From contig DASYKC010000114.1 in NCBI GenBank assembly GCA_035995885.1, positions 1 to 20,116 of the forward strand: a DNA stretch of 20,116 nucleotides, read 5' to 3'. A program made the position numbers and the translations under genes. The notes under the pieces are model-generated. The model saw only the letters and a list, made by a program, of their open reading frames with translations, did no database searches and had not been told where the DNA came from. The stretch is from Schlegelella_A sp035995885 (GTDB lineage Bacteria > Pseudomonadota > Gammaproteobacteria > Burkholderiales > Burkholderiaceae_C). This document shows, in pieces, positions 1 through 7,642 of the stretch (the stretch's first letter is position 1; each line of letters starts with the position of its first letter).

Positions 1-1
1 C

Positions 2-653
2 ACCCTCTCCACCAGCGTACATGCTCCGTATCGACCTCAGCCACCGCTGGTCGAGGCGGCGCAAAGCGCTGCGCAAGAAGCACGGGTTGCGCACAAGTAC
101 GCCTTTCGCGTTGCCGACGTGAATACGCTCGACCTGCGCGAGCAGCGATTCGACGCCGTCGTTTTCGAGCACAGCCTGCATCACTTCAAGGACGTTCCAG
201 CGGTGCTCGCAAGAGCGCGCCAACTGCTGCGTCAGGGAGGCTTGCTGCTTGCCGACGAATTCGTCGGGCCCCGGCGCTCTCAGTGGGCCGAACAACAGGT
301 CGCGTTCTGCGACGCCATCGTGGCCGGGCTGCCGGAGAAGGTTCACCGGACCGGGCGGGGCGGCCTCAGAATTGGCCACCATCGGGCCGGCGAACTGCTC
401 ATGTGGCCGAACGATCCGTCCGGGGCGATCGAATCGGACCGAATCAGGCCCGCGCCAATTGCGCAATTTCAAGGTCCTCGAAAATCGCGACTACGGGCAC
501 CTGTCGCATCTTGTCTTTCAAGACATCGCGCATCACTTCGCCACGGACGATGCAGATGCCAGACGCTGGGGCGATGCGACCCCCGACGCAGGAGCGGAAT
601 TGACGGCGTCGGGGCTGATCAAGAGCGACTTCGCCTGCTTCGTTTGCTCATGA
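2..653 (+). pseudogene. SAM-dependent methyltransferase, 5' partial and frameshifted
   Basis: An open frame enters from the left edge (no start codon in the window) and reads through the class I methyltransferase motif region: FRVADVNTLDL at about 104-136, then FDAVVFEHSLHHF and the motif III-like LLRQGGLLLADEFVGP. This frame still carries DPSGAIESDRIRP near 415-451. The family-typical continuation FKVLENRDYG, the segment around LVFQDIAHHF, and the end ELTASGLIKSDFACFV lie in another frame that starts to match at about 468 and stops at 651-653. The switch needs one extra base, or two missing, between about 443 and 468. The stretch at 340-405 also reads poorly and may hold further damage. The product would methylate a small molecule or sugar; the substrate is unknown. 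It lies 13 bases from the convergent polymerase stop and is probably a remnant of a polysaccharide locus. A base-calling error cannot be excluded. Confidence 0.75.
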
Positions 654-666
654 CATCAGGTCGCTC

Positions 667-1896
667 TCAGGCATTGACGGCACCCACTGGCGCTACTCTC
701 GACGTCGGCGGCTTCGAAGCAGGGGCGAGCCTTCGCCGAGCCGGCGTCGCGCGGAAGTAGAGAGCCTTGAACACCAGCATCTCCATCACGTAGATGATGG
801 CGGTATACGCGTTCACGAAGACCGACAGGACAGTGCAGAAGAGGATGACGACGAGCACGAGTGACCATAACTCGTCGCGCTTGGATTTCGCCATCGCTAC
901 GCTGAACGCGAAATACAACAGCATGACTGCGAAGATCGTTCCGTAGACGCCGTAATCGGACAGGAACTGTCTGTAGAACGACGAAACGTTCAAGCTCTCC
1001 TCGACCAGGGAAACGTCCAGGTCTTCGACGGCCAGCGCGTCCCGAAGGACGTTCGGAATGAGCGGCAGGATCGAGTAGTAGGGAAAGCCGGTCGTCGGTA
1101 TCGAATGGATGTTCGCGTTGATGTTGTTCAACGGAGTCGTGACGTACACGTAGACCCAGAAGAAGCCTGCGGGCAGGAAATCGGGGTATTCGCTCGACTG
1201 CTGGCCGACATCCTGAATGGCGCTGCCGCCCGAGGACCTGAGATCGCCGAGCGCGCCGAAGGCCAGCACTACCGCGAGGACCACGGACGAGCCAAGGAGC
1301 ATGAACCTCCTCCGAAACGATGCGGAAAAGAGCAGGCCGATGAAGATTCCTTGGACGATGGAGGCCATGATCATTGCCCGCGTCACCATCAGCACTGACC
1401 AGACGACGAGAGCGACAGCGTAGAAGGCATACCTTCGCGAGCCCGTCCTGATGTAGAAGATCAGGGCCATGTCGAACATTGCCAGCTGCATCGCATTGAG
1501 CAACCCGTGCAATCCGCTGAAACCGTACTCGGTGTACAGGACTGGCGCGCCGATGCCCAGCAAGGAGAGGAAGGGCAAGTTTCCGAACGAAGCGAACTCG
1601 AAGAGCACCAGCGCCAGCCAGACGAAGAAGAACCAGCGAAGTCTCGTGGCAAGGATCGCCTTCGTGCGATTGGCCCAGGGGGTCGCACTTCGGACGGGAC
1701 TCACGATCAGTTGCCGGGCAAAGATCCTGGAAAACAGCCAGCCGGCCAAGGCGCCCAGGCAGCTGCCGACGACCAAGATCACGGTCCGCACCTCGAGGTC
1801 GGTCAGCAGCTCGCTGTACTTGAGCGAATAGAGGAAGAGCGTCGAACCCCAGACCAGACAGAAAAGAATGGCCGGATTGAGGATCAGCGATGTCAT
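667..1896 (-). CDS. Oligosaccharide repeat unit polymerase (O-antigen polymerase-like)
   Basis: This 409-residue protein is almost wholly hydrophobic, with about ten or more membrane helices separated by short basic loops. A large non-membrane loop at roughly residues 215-305 contains a string of TTPLNNINANIHS and the segment GFPYYSILPLIPNVLRD, a pattern I associate with the oligosaccharide repeat-unit polymerase (Wzy-like) family. Such proteins join lipid-linked repeat units into polysaccharide on the periplasmic face of the inner membrane. The family has little sequence conservation, so the call rests on topology, length and the loop motif. The start is ATG at 1896 with only a weak upstream GAAG. 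Base composition is visibly more AT-rich than the rest of the window, as is common for horizontally exchanged surface-polysaccharide genes. The neighbouring methyltransferase remnant supports a polysaccharide context. The downstream boundary of the locus lies at this gene's start. Confidence 0.75.
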   Translation of the reverse strand: MTSLILNPAILFCLVWGSTLFLYSLKYSELLTDLEVRTVILVVGSCLGALAGWLFSRIFARQLIVSPVRSATPWANRTKAILATRLRWFFFVWLALVLFEFASFGNLPFLSLLGIGAPVLYTEYGFSGLHGLLNAMQLAMFDMALIFYIRTGSRRYAFYAVALVVWSVLMVTRAMIMASIVQGIFIGLLFSASFRRRFMLLGSSVVLAVVLAFGALGDLRSSGGSAIQDVGQQSSEYPDFLPAGFFWVYVYVTTPLNNINANIHSIPTTGFPYYSILPLIPNVLRDALAVEDLDVSLVEESLNVSSFYRQFLSDYGVYGTIFAVMLLYFAFSVAMAKSKRDELWSLVLVVILFCTVLSVFVNAYTAIIYVMEMLVFKALYFRATPARRRLAPASKPPTSRVAPVGAVNA

Positions 1897-2070
1897 GGCT
1901 TCAATTCTCAGCCAGCGCCGAGCGACGGTGAAACCCGGGCTGCGGTTTTTCTTCCCTGCTGGGCTGCCTGCGGACGTCCGGGCCGGGCAGGATTCACTTA
2001 TCTTTACCCCTCGGCCAAGCTGGCCTCACGGCGCCTCGCGAGCATCCTTCTTGTCCCGACGATCGGGCGA

Positions 2071-2075
2071 AGGAG
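2071..2075 (+). promoter_or_regulatory. Ribosome binding site fixing the Spy-like start
   Basis: AGGAG lies seven bases before the ATG at 2083. The reading frame is open for nearly 600 bases further upstream, so this site decides the start: the hydrophobic signal peptide follows directly after it. The 186-base gap between the divergent polymerase gene and this gene otherwise shows only an AT-richer patch around 1990-2010 (TTCACTTATCTTTAC) that could hold promoter elements; no consensus sigma-70 pair is convincing. Confidence 0.65.
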
Positions 2076-2082
2076 CAGTGAG

Positions 2083-2745
2083 ATGAGCAAGGCAGTGACA
2101 TTCGCGGCATCGACCCGCGCCGCGCGTCGCGTCCAGGTGGTGCTGATCGGCATGGCGATGACGTTGCTCGCCGCGCTGAGCCTGTCGGCGTGGGGGCAGG
2201 CCGCGCCGCCGCCGCCGCCGATGGGCGAGCGGGGTCCCGGCATGATGTTCCCCGGCCGCGGCGAACACGGCACGGGCATGGGCGGCATGCATCGTGGCGA
2301 AGGCGGGATGCACCACGGCATGGGCGACGGCATGATGTTCCGCGGTTCGCCCGAGCGCATCGCCCGCATGGTCGACCACATGCTCGACGGCCTCAACGCG
2401 ACCGACGCCCAGCGCACCCAGATCAAGCAGATCGCCGTCGCGGCGGCCACCGACGTCAAGGCCCAGGCCGAGGCGGGGCGCGGCTTGCGCCAGCGCGCGC
2501 TGCAGGCCTTCACCGCGCCGAACGTCGACGCCGCCGCTGCCGAGCAGGTGCGCCAGCAGATGCTGCAGCAGCACGACCAGATGAGCCGGCGCGTGACGCA
2601 GGCGATGCTCGACATCGCCCGCGTCCTGAGCCCCGAGCAGCGCGCCCGTCTCGGCGAGCGCATGCGCGACCGCCAGGCGCGCATGGAAGATCGCATGAAG
2701 CGGATGGAATCGATGCATCAAGGAATGATGCCGCCGCGCCGATAA
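2083..2745 (+). CDS. Spy/CpxP family periplasmic protein with Met/His/Gly-rich region
   Basis: The 220-residue protein has a long signal peptide (basic residues 12-16, hydrophobic core about 17-36, likely cut near residues 39-41). A Pro run follows, then a low-complexity stretch at about 47-88 rich in Met, His and Gly, and a helical C-terminal half. The helical half carries two LTxxQ-like motifs, LNATDAQRTQI near 104 and LSPEQRARL at 182-190, which define the Spy/CpxP fold. Family members are periplasmic ATP-independent chaperones or metal-stress sensors that are usually induced by, and feed back on, a two-component system. Here such a system follows directly: regulator at 2866 and kinase at 3669 on the same strand. 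The Met/His stretch suggests binding of copper or another soft metal, which is inference. The length is larger than E. coli Spy (about 160 residues) because of that insertion. Confidence 0.88.
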   Translation: MSKAVTFAASTRAARRVQVVLIGMAMTLLAALSLSAWGQAAPPPPPMGERGPGMMFPGRGEHGTGMGGMHRGEGGMHHGMGDGMMFRGSPERIARMVDHMLDGLNATDAQRTQIKQIAVAAATDVKAQAEAGRGLRQRALQAFTAPNVDAAAAEQVRQQMLQQHDQMSRRVTQAMLDIARVLSPEQRARLGERMRDRQARMEDRMKRMESMHQGMMPPRR

Positions 2746-2770
2746 TCGATTGCTGCCGCCCCGCCGGCGG

Positions 2771-2843
2771 TCATCGTCCTGAGCGAAGCGAAGGACCTCG
2801 ACGCGAGCAGCAACGCCGCGATCCTTCCCTTCGCTCCGGATGA
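2771..2843. repeat. Imperfect inverted repeat (REP/MITE-like intergenic element)
   Basis: The left arm at 2771-2800 reads TCATCGTCCTGAGCGAAGCG then AAGGACCTCG. The right arm at 2819-2843 read in reverse is TCATCCGGAGCGAAGGGAAG then GATCG. The arms match over most of their length, including the block GAGCGAA-xx-GAAGGA, around an 18-base centre. The sequence resembles a family of dispersed intergenic repeats whose six-frame translations give the familiar false peptide LRFAQDD on one strand and DPSLRS on the other, both present here. It lies between the Spy-like gene and the response regulator and could form a hairpin in their shared transcript. Confidence 0.65.
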
Positions 2844-2865
2844 GACAGGACACCTTGCCCACCGC

Positions 2866-3582
2866 ATGACGCCACGCCTCCTTCTCGTCGACGACGACAG
2901 CCGCCTCGCCTCGATGGTGGGCGACTACCTCGGCCGCGCCGGCTTCGAGGTCGAGACCGCGGGCTCGCTCGCCGGCGGCCGCGACCTGCTCGCCGCCAAC
3001 ACCTACGACGCGCTCGTCCTCGACCTGATGCTGCCCGACGGCGACGGCCTCGATCTCTGCCGCGAGCTGCGCAGCACGAGCCGCACGCGGCAACTGCCGC
3101 TCCTCATGCTGACGGCGCGCGGCGAGCCGATGGACCGCATCGTCGGCCTCGAGCTCGGCGCCGACGACTACCTGCCCAAGCCGTTCGAGCCGCGCGAGCT
3201 GCTCGCCCGCGTCAAGGCGCTCCTGCGTCGCGCGTCGCCGCAGGCGAGCGGCGACGACGTGCTGCGCTTCGGCCGGCTCGAGGTCGATCTGGGCGCGCGC
3301 GTCGCCCGCCTCGAGGGCAAGACCTGCGAGCTCACCGGCCACCAGTTCGACCTCCTCGTCGTCCTCGCCCAGAGCCCCGGCCGCGTCCTCTCGCGCGATC
3401 AGATCATGGACGCGCTGAAGGGCCATCCGCTCGAGGCCTTCGATCGCTCGATCGACGTCCACATCTCGCGCATCCGCGCCGTGATCGAGGACGACCCGAA
3501 GGCGCCGCGCCGCGTCCTCACCGTTCGCGGCGCCGGCTACGTGTTCGCGAGGAAGCAGGACGCCGACGACGCCGCGGCATGA
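2866..3582 (+). CDS. OmpR-family DNA-binding response regulator
   Basis: This 238-residue protein has an N-terminal receiver domain (about 1-120) and a C-terminal OmpR/PhoB winged helix (about 132-232). In the receiver, Asp9-Asp11 form the acidic pocket, Asp53 in LVLDLMLPDGDG is the phosphoryl acceptor, Thr83 and Lys105 (in DDYLPKPF) are the switch and conserved lysine. The winged helix shows LTGHQFDLLVVLAQSPGRVL and the end motif RSIDVHISRIR followed by VRGAGYVF. The family members closest by eye are CpxR/RstA-type regulators. The start is ATG at 2866, directly ahead of the receiver beta-1 strand, without a strong Shine-Dalgarno. It follows the Spy-like gene by 120 bases and precedes its partner kinase by 86, so it most likely controls the Spy-like gene. 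Confidence 0.95.
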   Translation: MTPRLLLVDDDSRLASMVGDYLGRAGFEVETAGSLAGGRDLLAANTYDALVLDLMLPDGDGLDLCRELRSTSRTRQLPLLMLTARGEPMDRIVGLELGADDYLPKPFEPRELLARVKALLRRASPQASGDDVLRFGRLEVDLGARVARLEGKTCELTGHQFDLLVVLAQSPGRVLSRDQIMDALKGHPLEAFDRSIDVHISRIRAVIEDDPKAPRRVLTVRGAGYVFARKQDADDAAA

Positions 3583-3668
3583 CATGACATGCCGGGCCGC
3601 TGCCGAGGCGACGAGCGCAGCGCCCATCGCCGCGCTGTCGCGATGAGCGCGAGCCGCGCTCGCTCGCC

Positions 3669-5036
3669 ATGAAGAGCCTGTACCTGCGCATCTACGCCAC
3701 CGTCGTCGTGGTGCTGCTGCTGTTCGCCCTGGTCTCGGGCTGGGTGCTCGAGCGTCATCTCGACGACGAGCGCACCCGCAACGAGCAGGTGGCGAGCGAG
3801 CGCCTGGGCGCCTGGGCCGAGCTGGTCGGCCACTCGCTGCCCGCGGCCGACGCGCCCGCCGACGTCCAGCTCGCCTCGCTGCGCGACTGGTCGCAGCGCC
3901 TGCGCGTCCCGCTCGCCCTCGACGATACCCAGGGCCAGCGCATCGGCGCTTCCGAGTCGTTCGAGCGCCGCGTCGCCGAGGGCATGGCCCGGCCGTTCTC
4001 GTTCAAGCTCGACGACGGCCGCACGCTCTTGACCATGCGGCCGGGGCTGCGCCCGATGGCCGGGCGCCGCGCCGGCGCCGCGGGCGAGGGGCGCGCCGGA
4101 CCGGGCGGGGAAGAGCGCGGCGGCCGGCCGCCGGGGTGGCCGCTGCTGCTGCCGGGCCTGCCGCGCAGCCTCGCGCTGGCGGTCGTCCTGCTCGTCCTCT
4201 TTCTCGCCATTGCCGCCGGCGCCTACCCGGTCGTGCGCCGCCTGACGCGCCGCCTCGAGTCGCTCAAGCAGGGCGTCGAGCAGTTCGGCGCCGGCGCGCT
4301 CGGCCATCGCGTCGACGTCTCGGGTTCCGACGAGGTCGCCGCGGTGGCGGCGAGCTTCAACGTCGCCGCCGGGCGCGTCGAGGCGCTGGTCGATTCGCAT
4401 CGCACGCTGCTCGCCAACGCCAGCCACGAGCTGCGCTCGCCGCTGGCGCGAATGAAGATGGCCGTGTCGATGCTCGCCGAGGCGACGCCCGAGCAGCGCG
4501 AGAAGCTGAAGCGCGAGATCGACAAGAACGTCGCGGAGCTCGACGGCCTGGTCGAGGAGGTGCTGCTCGCCAGCCGCCTCGACGTCGCCGAGAACCCGTT
4601 GCACCACGACAAGGTCGATCTGCTCGGCGTCGCGGCCGAGGAGGCGGCGCGCGTCGGCGCCCATGTCGAGGGCGCGGCCAGCGTCAACGTCACGGGCGAC
4701 GAGCGGCTCCTGCGCCGCGCCATCCGCAACCTGCTCGAGAACGCGCAGCGCTACGGCGGCGGCGACGCCGAGATCGGCCTCGGCCGCGTCAAGGTGCGCG
4801 GCAAGGAGCTCGTCTCGGTCGAGGTCTGCGATCGCGGGCCGGGCGTGCCCGAGGCGATGCGCGAACGCATCTTCGAGCCGTTCTTCCGCCTGCCCGGCCA
4901 TGCCGAGCAGGCCGGCGGCGTCGGCCTCGGCCTGGCGCTCGTCAAGCAGATCGCCGCGCGCCACGGCGGCAGCGCCCGCTGCGAAGCGCGCCAAGGCGGC
5001 GGCAGCCGCTTCGTGCTCGAGGTGCCTGCCGCCTGA
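3669..5036 (+). CDS. Sensor histidine kinase, HAMP plus HATPase
   Basis: The 455-residue kinase has a first membrane helix at about 9-26, a periplasmic sensor segment to about residue 160, a second helix at about 165-188, then a HAMP linker. In the dimerisation domain His253 (NASHELRSPLARM) is the predicted autophosphorylation site. The ATP-binding domain shows the N box with Asn358 (RNLLENAQRYGGG), the G1 box with Asp388 (DRGPGVP), an F box (IFEPFFRLPG) and the G2 box GVGLGLALVKQIAARHGG. It should phosphorylate the regulator encoded 86 bases upstream. The periplasmic part ends in an unusual Gly/Arg/Ala-rich tract at about 130-156 that looks unstructured. RstB/CpxA-like architecture and the Spy-like neighbour suggest envelope or metal stress as the cue. 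It ends 7 bases before the convergent MATE gene stop. Confidence 0.94.
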   Translation: MKSLYLRIYATVVVVLLLFALVSGWVLERHLDDERTRNEQVASERLGAWAELVGHSLPAADAPADVQLASLRDWSQRLRVPLALDDTQGQRIGASESFERRVAEGMARPFSFKLDDGRTLLTMRPGLRPMAGRRAGAAGEGRAGPGGEERGGRPPGWPLLLPGLPRSLALAVVLLVLFLAIAAGAYPVVRRLTRRLESLKQGVEQFGAGALGHRVDVSGSDEVAAVAASFNVAAGRVEALVDSHRTLLANASHELRSPLARMKMAVSMLAEATPEQREKLKREIDKNVAELDGLVEEVLLASRLDVAENPLHHDKVDLLGVAAEEAARVGAHVEGAASVNVTGDERLLRRAIRNLLENAQRYGGGDAEIGLGRVKVRGKELVSVEVCDRGPGVPEAMRERIFEPFFRLPGHAEQAGGVGLGLALVKQIAARHGGSARCEARQGGGSRFVLEVPAA

Positions 5037-5043
5037 GCCTCGT

Positions 5044-6456
5044 TCAAGGCGGCGCCGCAGGGGCCGCTTTCGCGTCGCGCCGCAGGCGCGTGGCGAGGAA
5101 CGTCGTGAGGCTGGCGCCGGCGATCGCCAGGCCGAGCGTCGACATCGACCAGAAGCCGCGTGCGCTGTGCATCCACGCCGGGCTGATGCCGAGCGGATCG
5201 AACGCCATCAGGTAGCCGCCGCCGAGGCCGATGCCCCAGAGCGCGACGACGTAGATGAGGAGCGGAACGGTGGCGATGCGGTAGGCGCGCAGGACGAAGG
5301 CGGCGATGGTCTGCGCCGCGTCGGCGATGTGGAAGAGCGCCACCCAGGCGAGCAGCGGCAGCGCCGCGGCGACGATCACCGGATTGGCGGTGTAGAGGCC
5401 GATCACTTCCTCGCGCAGGAGGTAGACCGTCGTGCCGAGCACCGCGGCGACGACGACGCCGATCTCGAGGCCGACCCAGCCGATCCGGCGCGCGTCGACG
5501 GCGTCGTCGGCGCCGACGCGCTGGGCGACGAGCGTGCTCGACGCGTTGGCGATCGCCAGCGGCAGCATGAACATCATCGACACCATGTTGGCCGCGATCT
5601 GGTGGCCGGCGACCGCGGTCGCGCCGATGCGCGAGACGAAGAAGGCCATGAAGGTGAAGCCGGTGACCTCGACCAGCACCGCGAGCCCCATCGGCACGCC
5701 GAGGCGGAGCAGCGCCGCCAGGCTCGATCGCCGCGGCGGCGCGATGCGCGCGCCGCGGCCGAGGCCGAAGCGGCGATAGAACGGATCGATGCGCAGGACG
5801 AGCACGGCCGCCGCGAGCTGGCACGCCATGACGATCGCCGTCGCCACGCCGCAGCCGGCGACGCCGAGCGCGGGCACGCGCAGCTCGCCGAGCGGCGTCT
5901 GCCAGGCGACGCCGAAGACGAGGACGGCGTTGACCGGCACCTTGAGCGCGAGGCCGCCGATCTGCATCGCCATCACCGCCTTCGGCCGCGAGACGGCGAC
6001 GTTGAAGCCGCGGTACGCGGTGAAGACGAGCGCCGGCGGCAGCGCGAAGGCGAGCCCGTGCAGGTAGTCGCGCACCTTCGCCGCGACCGCCGGCTCGGCG
6101 CGGGCGAGGGCGATGAAGGGGTCGGGGACGAGCAGCAGCAGGCAACCCGGCACGGCGAGGACGAGAGCGAGCCACATCGCCTGCTGCGCCTCGTGGCCGC
6201 TTTCCTGCAGCTTGCCGGCACCGTAGAGCTGGCCGGCGATCGGCCCGACCGCGAGCACCGTGCCCATGAAGCCGACGAAGATCGAGATGTAGACCGAGGC
6301 GCCGACGGCGAGCGCGGCCAGGTCGGTCGCGGTGGTTCGCGCGACCATGACCGTGTCGACGGTGCTGAAGGCGATGACCGCGACCTGGCCGACGAACACC
6401 GGCCAGGCGAGCGGCGCGATCCGGCGCACGCCGTGGCGCAGACCGAGCCGCGTCAT
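5044..6456 (-). CDS. MATE family efflux transporter
   Basis: The 470-residue protein has about twelve membrane helices arranged as two related halves. The N-terminal half carries the MATE signature region LAWPVFVGQVAVIAFSTVDT, followed by LAALAVGASVYISIFVGFMG and GPIAGQLYGAGK. The second half carries RLGVPMGLAVLVEVTGFTFM and GHQIAANMVSMMFMLPLAIA, with SSTLVAQRVGA. MATE proteins export cationic drugs or metabolites across the inner membrane in exchange for H+ or Na+; the substrate here is unknown. The ATG at 6456 is chosen because its ATGA overlaps the stop of the upstream DUF3717/DUF1289 gene, which indicates translational coupling. The open frame extends upstream, but only inside that neighbour. 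It is convergent with the histidine kinase. Confidence 0.93.
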   Translation of the reverse strand: MTRLGLRHGVRRIAPLAWPVFVGQVAVIAFSTVDTVMVARTTATDLAALAVGASVYISIFVGFMGTVLAVGPIAGQLYGAGKLQESGHEAQQAMWLALVLAVPGCLLLLVPDPFIALARAEPAVAAKVRDYLHGLAFALPPALVFTAYRGFNVAVSRPKAVMAMQIGGLALKVPVNAVLVFGVAWQTPLGELRVPALGVAGCGVATAIVMACQLAAAVLVLRIDPFYRRFGLGRGARIAPPRRSSLAALLRLGVPMGLAVLVEVTGFTFMAFFVSRIGATAVAGHQIAANMVSMMFMLPLAIANASSTLVAQRVGADDAVDARRIGWVGLEIGVVVAAVLGTTVYLLREEVIGLYTANPVIVAAALPLLAWVALFHIADAAQTIAAFVLRAYRIATVPLLIYVVALWGIGLGGGYLMAFDPLGISPAWMHSARGFWSMSTLGLAIAGASLTTFLATRLRRDAKAAPAAPP

Positions 6457-6917
6457 GCGGCGGCGCGATGGCCTGAGTCTTCGGCGCCGGCGTCGCCGGC
6501 TGCGGGTCGCGGGCCTTCGCTCGCGCGCTCGGCGTAGCGGTTGAAGCGCCAGGCCGTGCCTTCCTGCGTGATGCGGCGCCAGGTCGCGCGCTTCTCGACC
6601 GGCGTCATCTCGGTCCAGCGCTGCACTTCGAGGAAGGTCCGGCCGCAGCCCTTGCAGACGGCGTCGCCCTGGCTCGTCGAGCAGATCGCGATGCACGGCG
6701 CGTCGGGCATGGTCGCGTACCAGGCCAGCCAGGCGTCGCGCGCGGCCGCCGGCATCGTCGCTTCGTCGCACTCGCTCTCGTGGTAGTAGACCATCAGCGC
6801 ATACACCTCGGCGAGAGCGAGGACCTCGGCGCAGGCGGTGATGCCGTCAGGCGAAGGACTGCGCTCGCGCCACCAGTTGATGGCCGATTCGATGTCGGTG
6901 ATGTGAAGGGCGGCCAC
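6453..6917 (-). CDS. DUF3717 plus DUF1289 domain protein
   Basis: This 154-residue cytoplasmic protein joins two small domains. Residues about 4-70 match the DUF3717 pattern (HITDIESAINWWRERSPSPDG, then a helix ALAEVYALMVYY). Residues about 73-118 match DUF1289: PCIAICSTSQGDAVCKGCGR with four cysteines at 75, 79, 88 and 91, then EVQRWTEMTPVEKRATWRRI. The Cys-x3-Cys-x8-Cys-x2-Cys set is a likely metal site, probably zinc, although no member I know of has an established function. The tail after about 130 is Ala/Gly-rich and probably disordered. The start is GTG at 6917 with no clear Shine-Dalgarno, but it fits the usual DUF3717 N-terminus. The gene overlaps the MATE start by four bases and so shares a transcript with it. 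Confidence 0.85.
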   Translation of the reverse strand: MAALHITDIESAINWWRERSPSPDGITACAEVLALAEVYALMVYYHESECDEATMPAAARDAWLAWYATMPDAPCIAICSTSQGDAVCKGCGRTFLEVQRWTEMTPVEKRATWRRITQEGTAWRFNRYAERASEGPRPAAGDAGAEDSGHRAAA

Positions 6918-7010
6918 GGCGCGACAGGGGGACGCGAGGATAGCAGCGGCGGCTGCCGCCGCGCTGGCCGCGGTGGCGATTCGCGGCCGGCGCGATGGAA
7001 CGGAATGCGA

Positions 7011-7466
7011 TCAGCGCGGCGCGCTGGCCGCCGGTGCACCCGGAACGATGATGACGGTCGGCTCGCCGGTCGTCGTCGTCTTGGTCTCGCGGATGATGCC
7101 GCCGCCGGCGACGCTGCCCGAAGTCGTCGTCTTCTGGTTGGGCTGGCTCGGCCCTTCGATGCGCGCGAGGCAGTCCGCCTTGTCCTTGGGCGCGACGATG
7201 TTGCAGCGGTCGATCGCGTTCTGCCGTGCCGAGCCGGCGTTGTCGAGGCCGTTGCGCTTGCGCTCCTGCTGCGCCGCGCCGGCTTCCTTGAGGCAGGTCG
7301 CGCGATCCTCGGCGGTGCGGCCGGCGTCGCAGTCGGCGCGATCCTTGAGGTAGACCGGCTTGGCCGCCGCGGCCGCCGCATCGGCGGCGCGCGCCGGGGC
7401 CGCCGAGTAGCCGGCGGCGATGCCGACCGCGATCAGGCCGGCAAGAGATGCAAGATTTAGTTTCAT
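7011..7466 (-). CDS. Conserved secreted protein with paired cysteines
   Basis: The 151-residue protein starts with ATG at 7466 preceded by GGAGA. A signal peptide (about 1-28, ending PARA-A) indicates export to the periplasm. The mature part has two similar cysteine pairs, Cys46/Cys58 in DRADCDAGRTAEDRATCLKE and Cys88/Cys99 in IDRCNIVAPKDKADCLARIE, separated by a charged helix. A Thr/Ser/Gly segment TTSGSVAGGGIIRETKT and a short Ala/Pro tail follow. I have seen this arrangement in betaproteobacterial proteins annotated only as hypothetical; no function is known to me. The Cys spacing suggests two helices clamped by disulfides. It stands alone, 94 bases ahead of the DUF3717/DUF1289 gene on the same strand. 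The 93-base gap has a GC-rich hairpin near 6946-6962 but no T-run. Confidence 0.75.
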   Translation of the reverse strand: MKLNLASLAGLIAVGIAAGYSAAPARAADAAAAAAKPVYLKDRADCDAGRTAEDRATCLKEAGAAQQERKRNGLDNAGSARQNAIDRCNIVAPKDKADCLARIEGPSQPNQKTTTSGSVAGGGIIRETKTTTTGEPTVIIVPGAPAASAPR

Positions 7467-7642
7467 GGATGTCTCCGAGGGGGCGGGCGCCGCCGTCGAT
7501 CCGGCAGGGCCCGTCGAAGCGAAACCTTACGTCGGCGTTGCGTGGCGCGGGCGTAGGACGGCGCCTCGCACCGGCGCCGCCCAAGTTCCCGTGGCCGACG
7601 TGCGGGCGGGCGGTGCGGCCCGGCGGACGCCCGGCGGCGGCC

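Noticed and set aside
1926..1956. Possible terminator: AAACC and GGTTT arms followed by T residues
   Set aside because: On the plus strand no gene ends upstream, since the polymerase is transcribed the other way. The stem is short, so a chance pairing is more likely.
1990..2010. CpxR-type box upstream of the Spy-like gene
   Set aside because: Only a single half-site (TTTAC) is present; the second GTAAA-like half at the right spacing is missing.
3537..4994. Long minus-strand frame opposite the histidine kinase, and similar frames opposite other genes
   Set aside because: The product is low-complexity, and the opposite strand encodes a kinase with every catalytic box.
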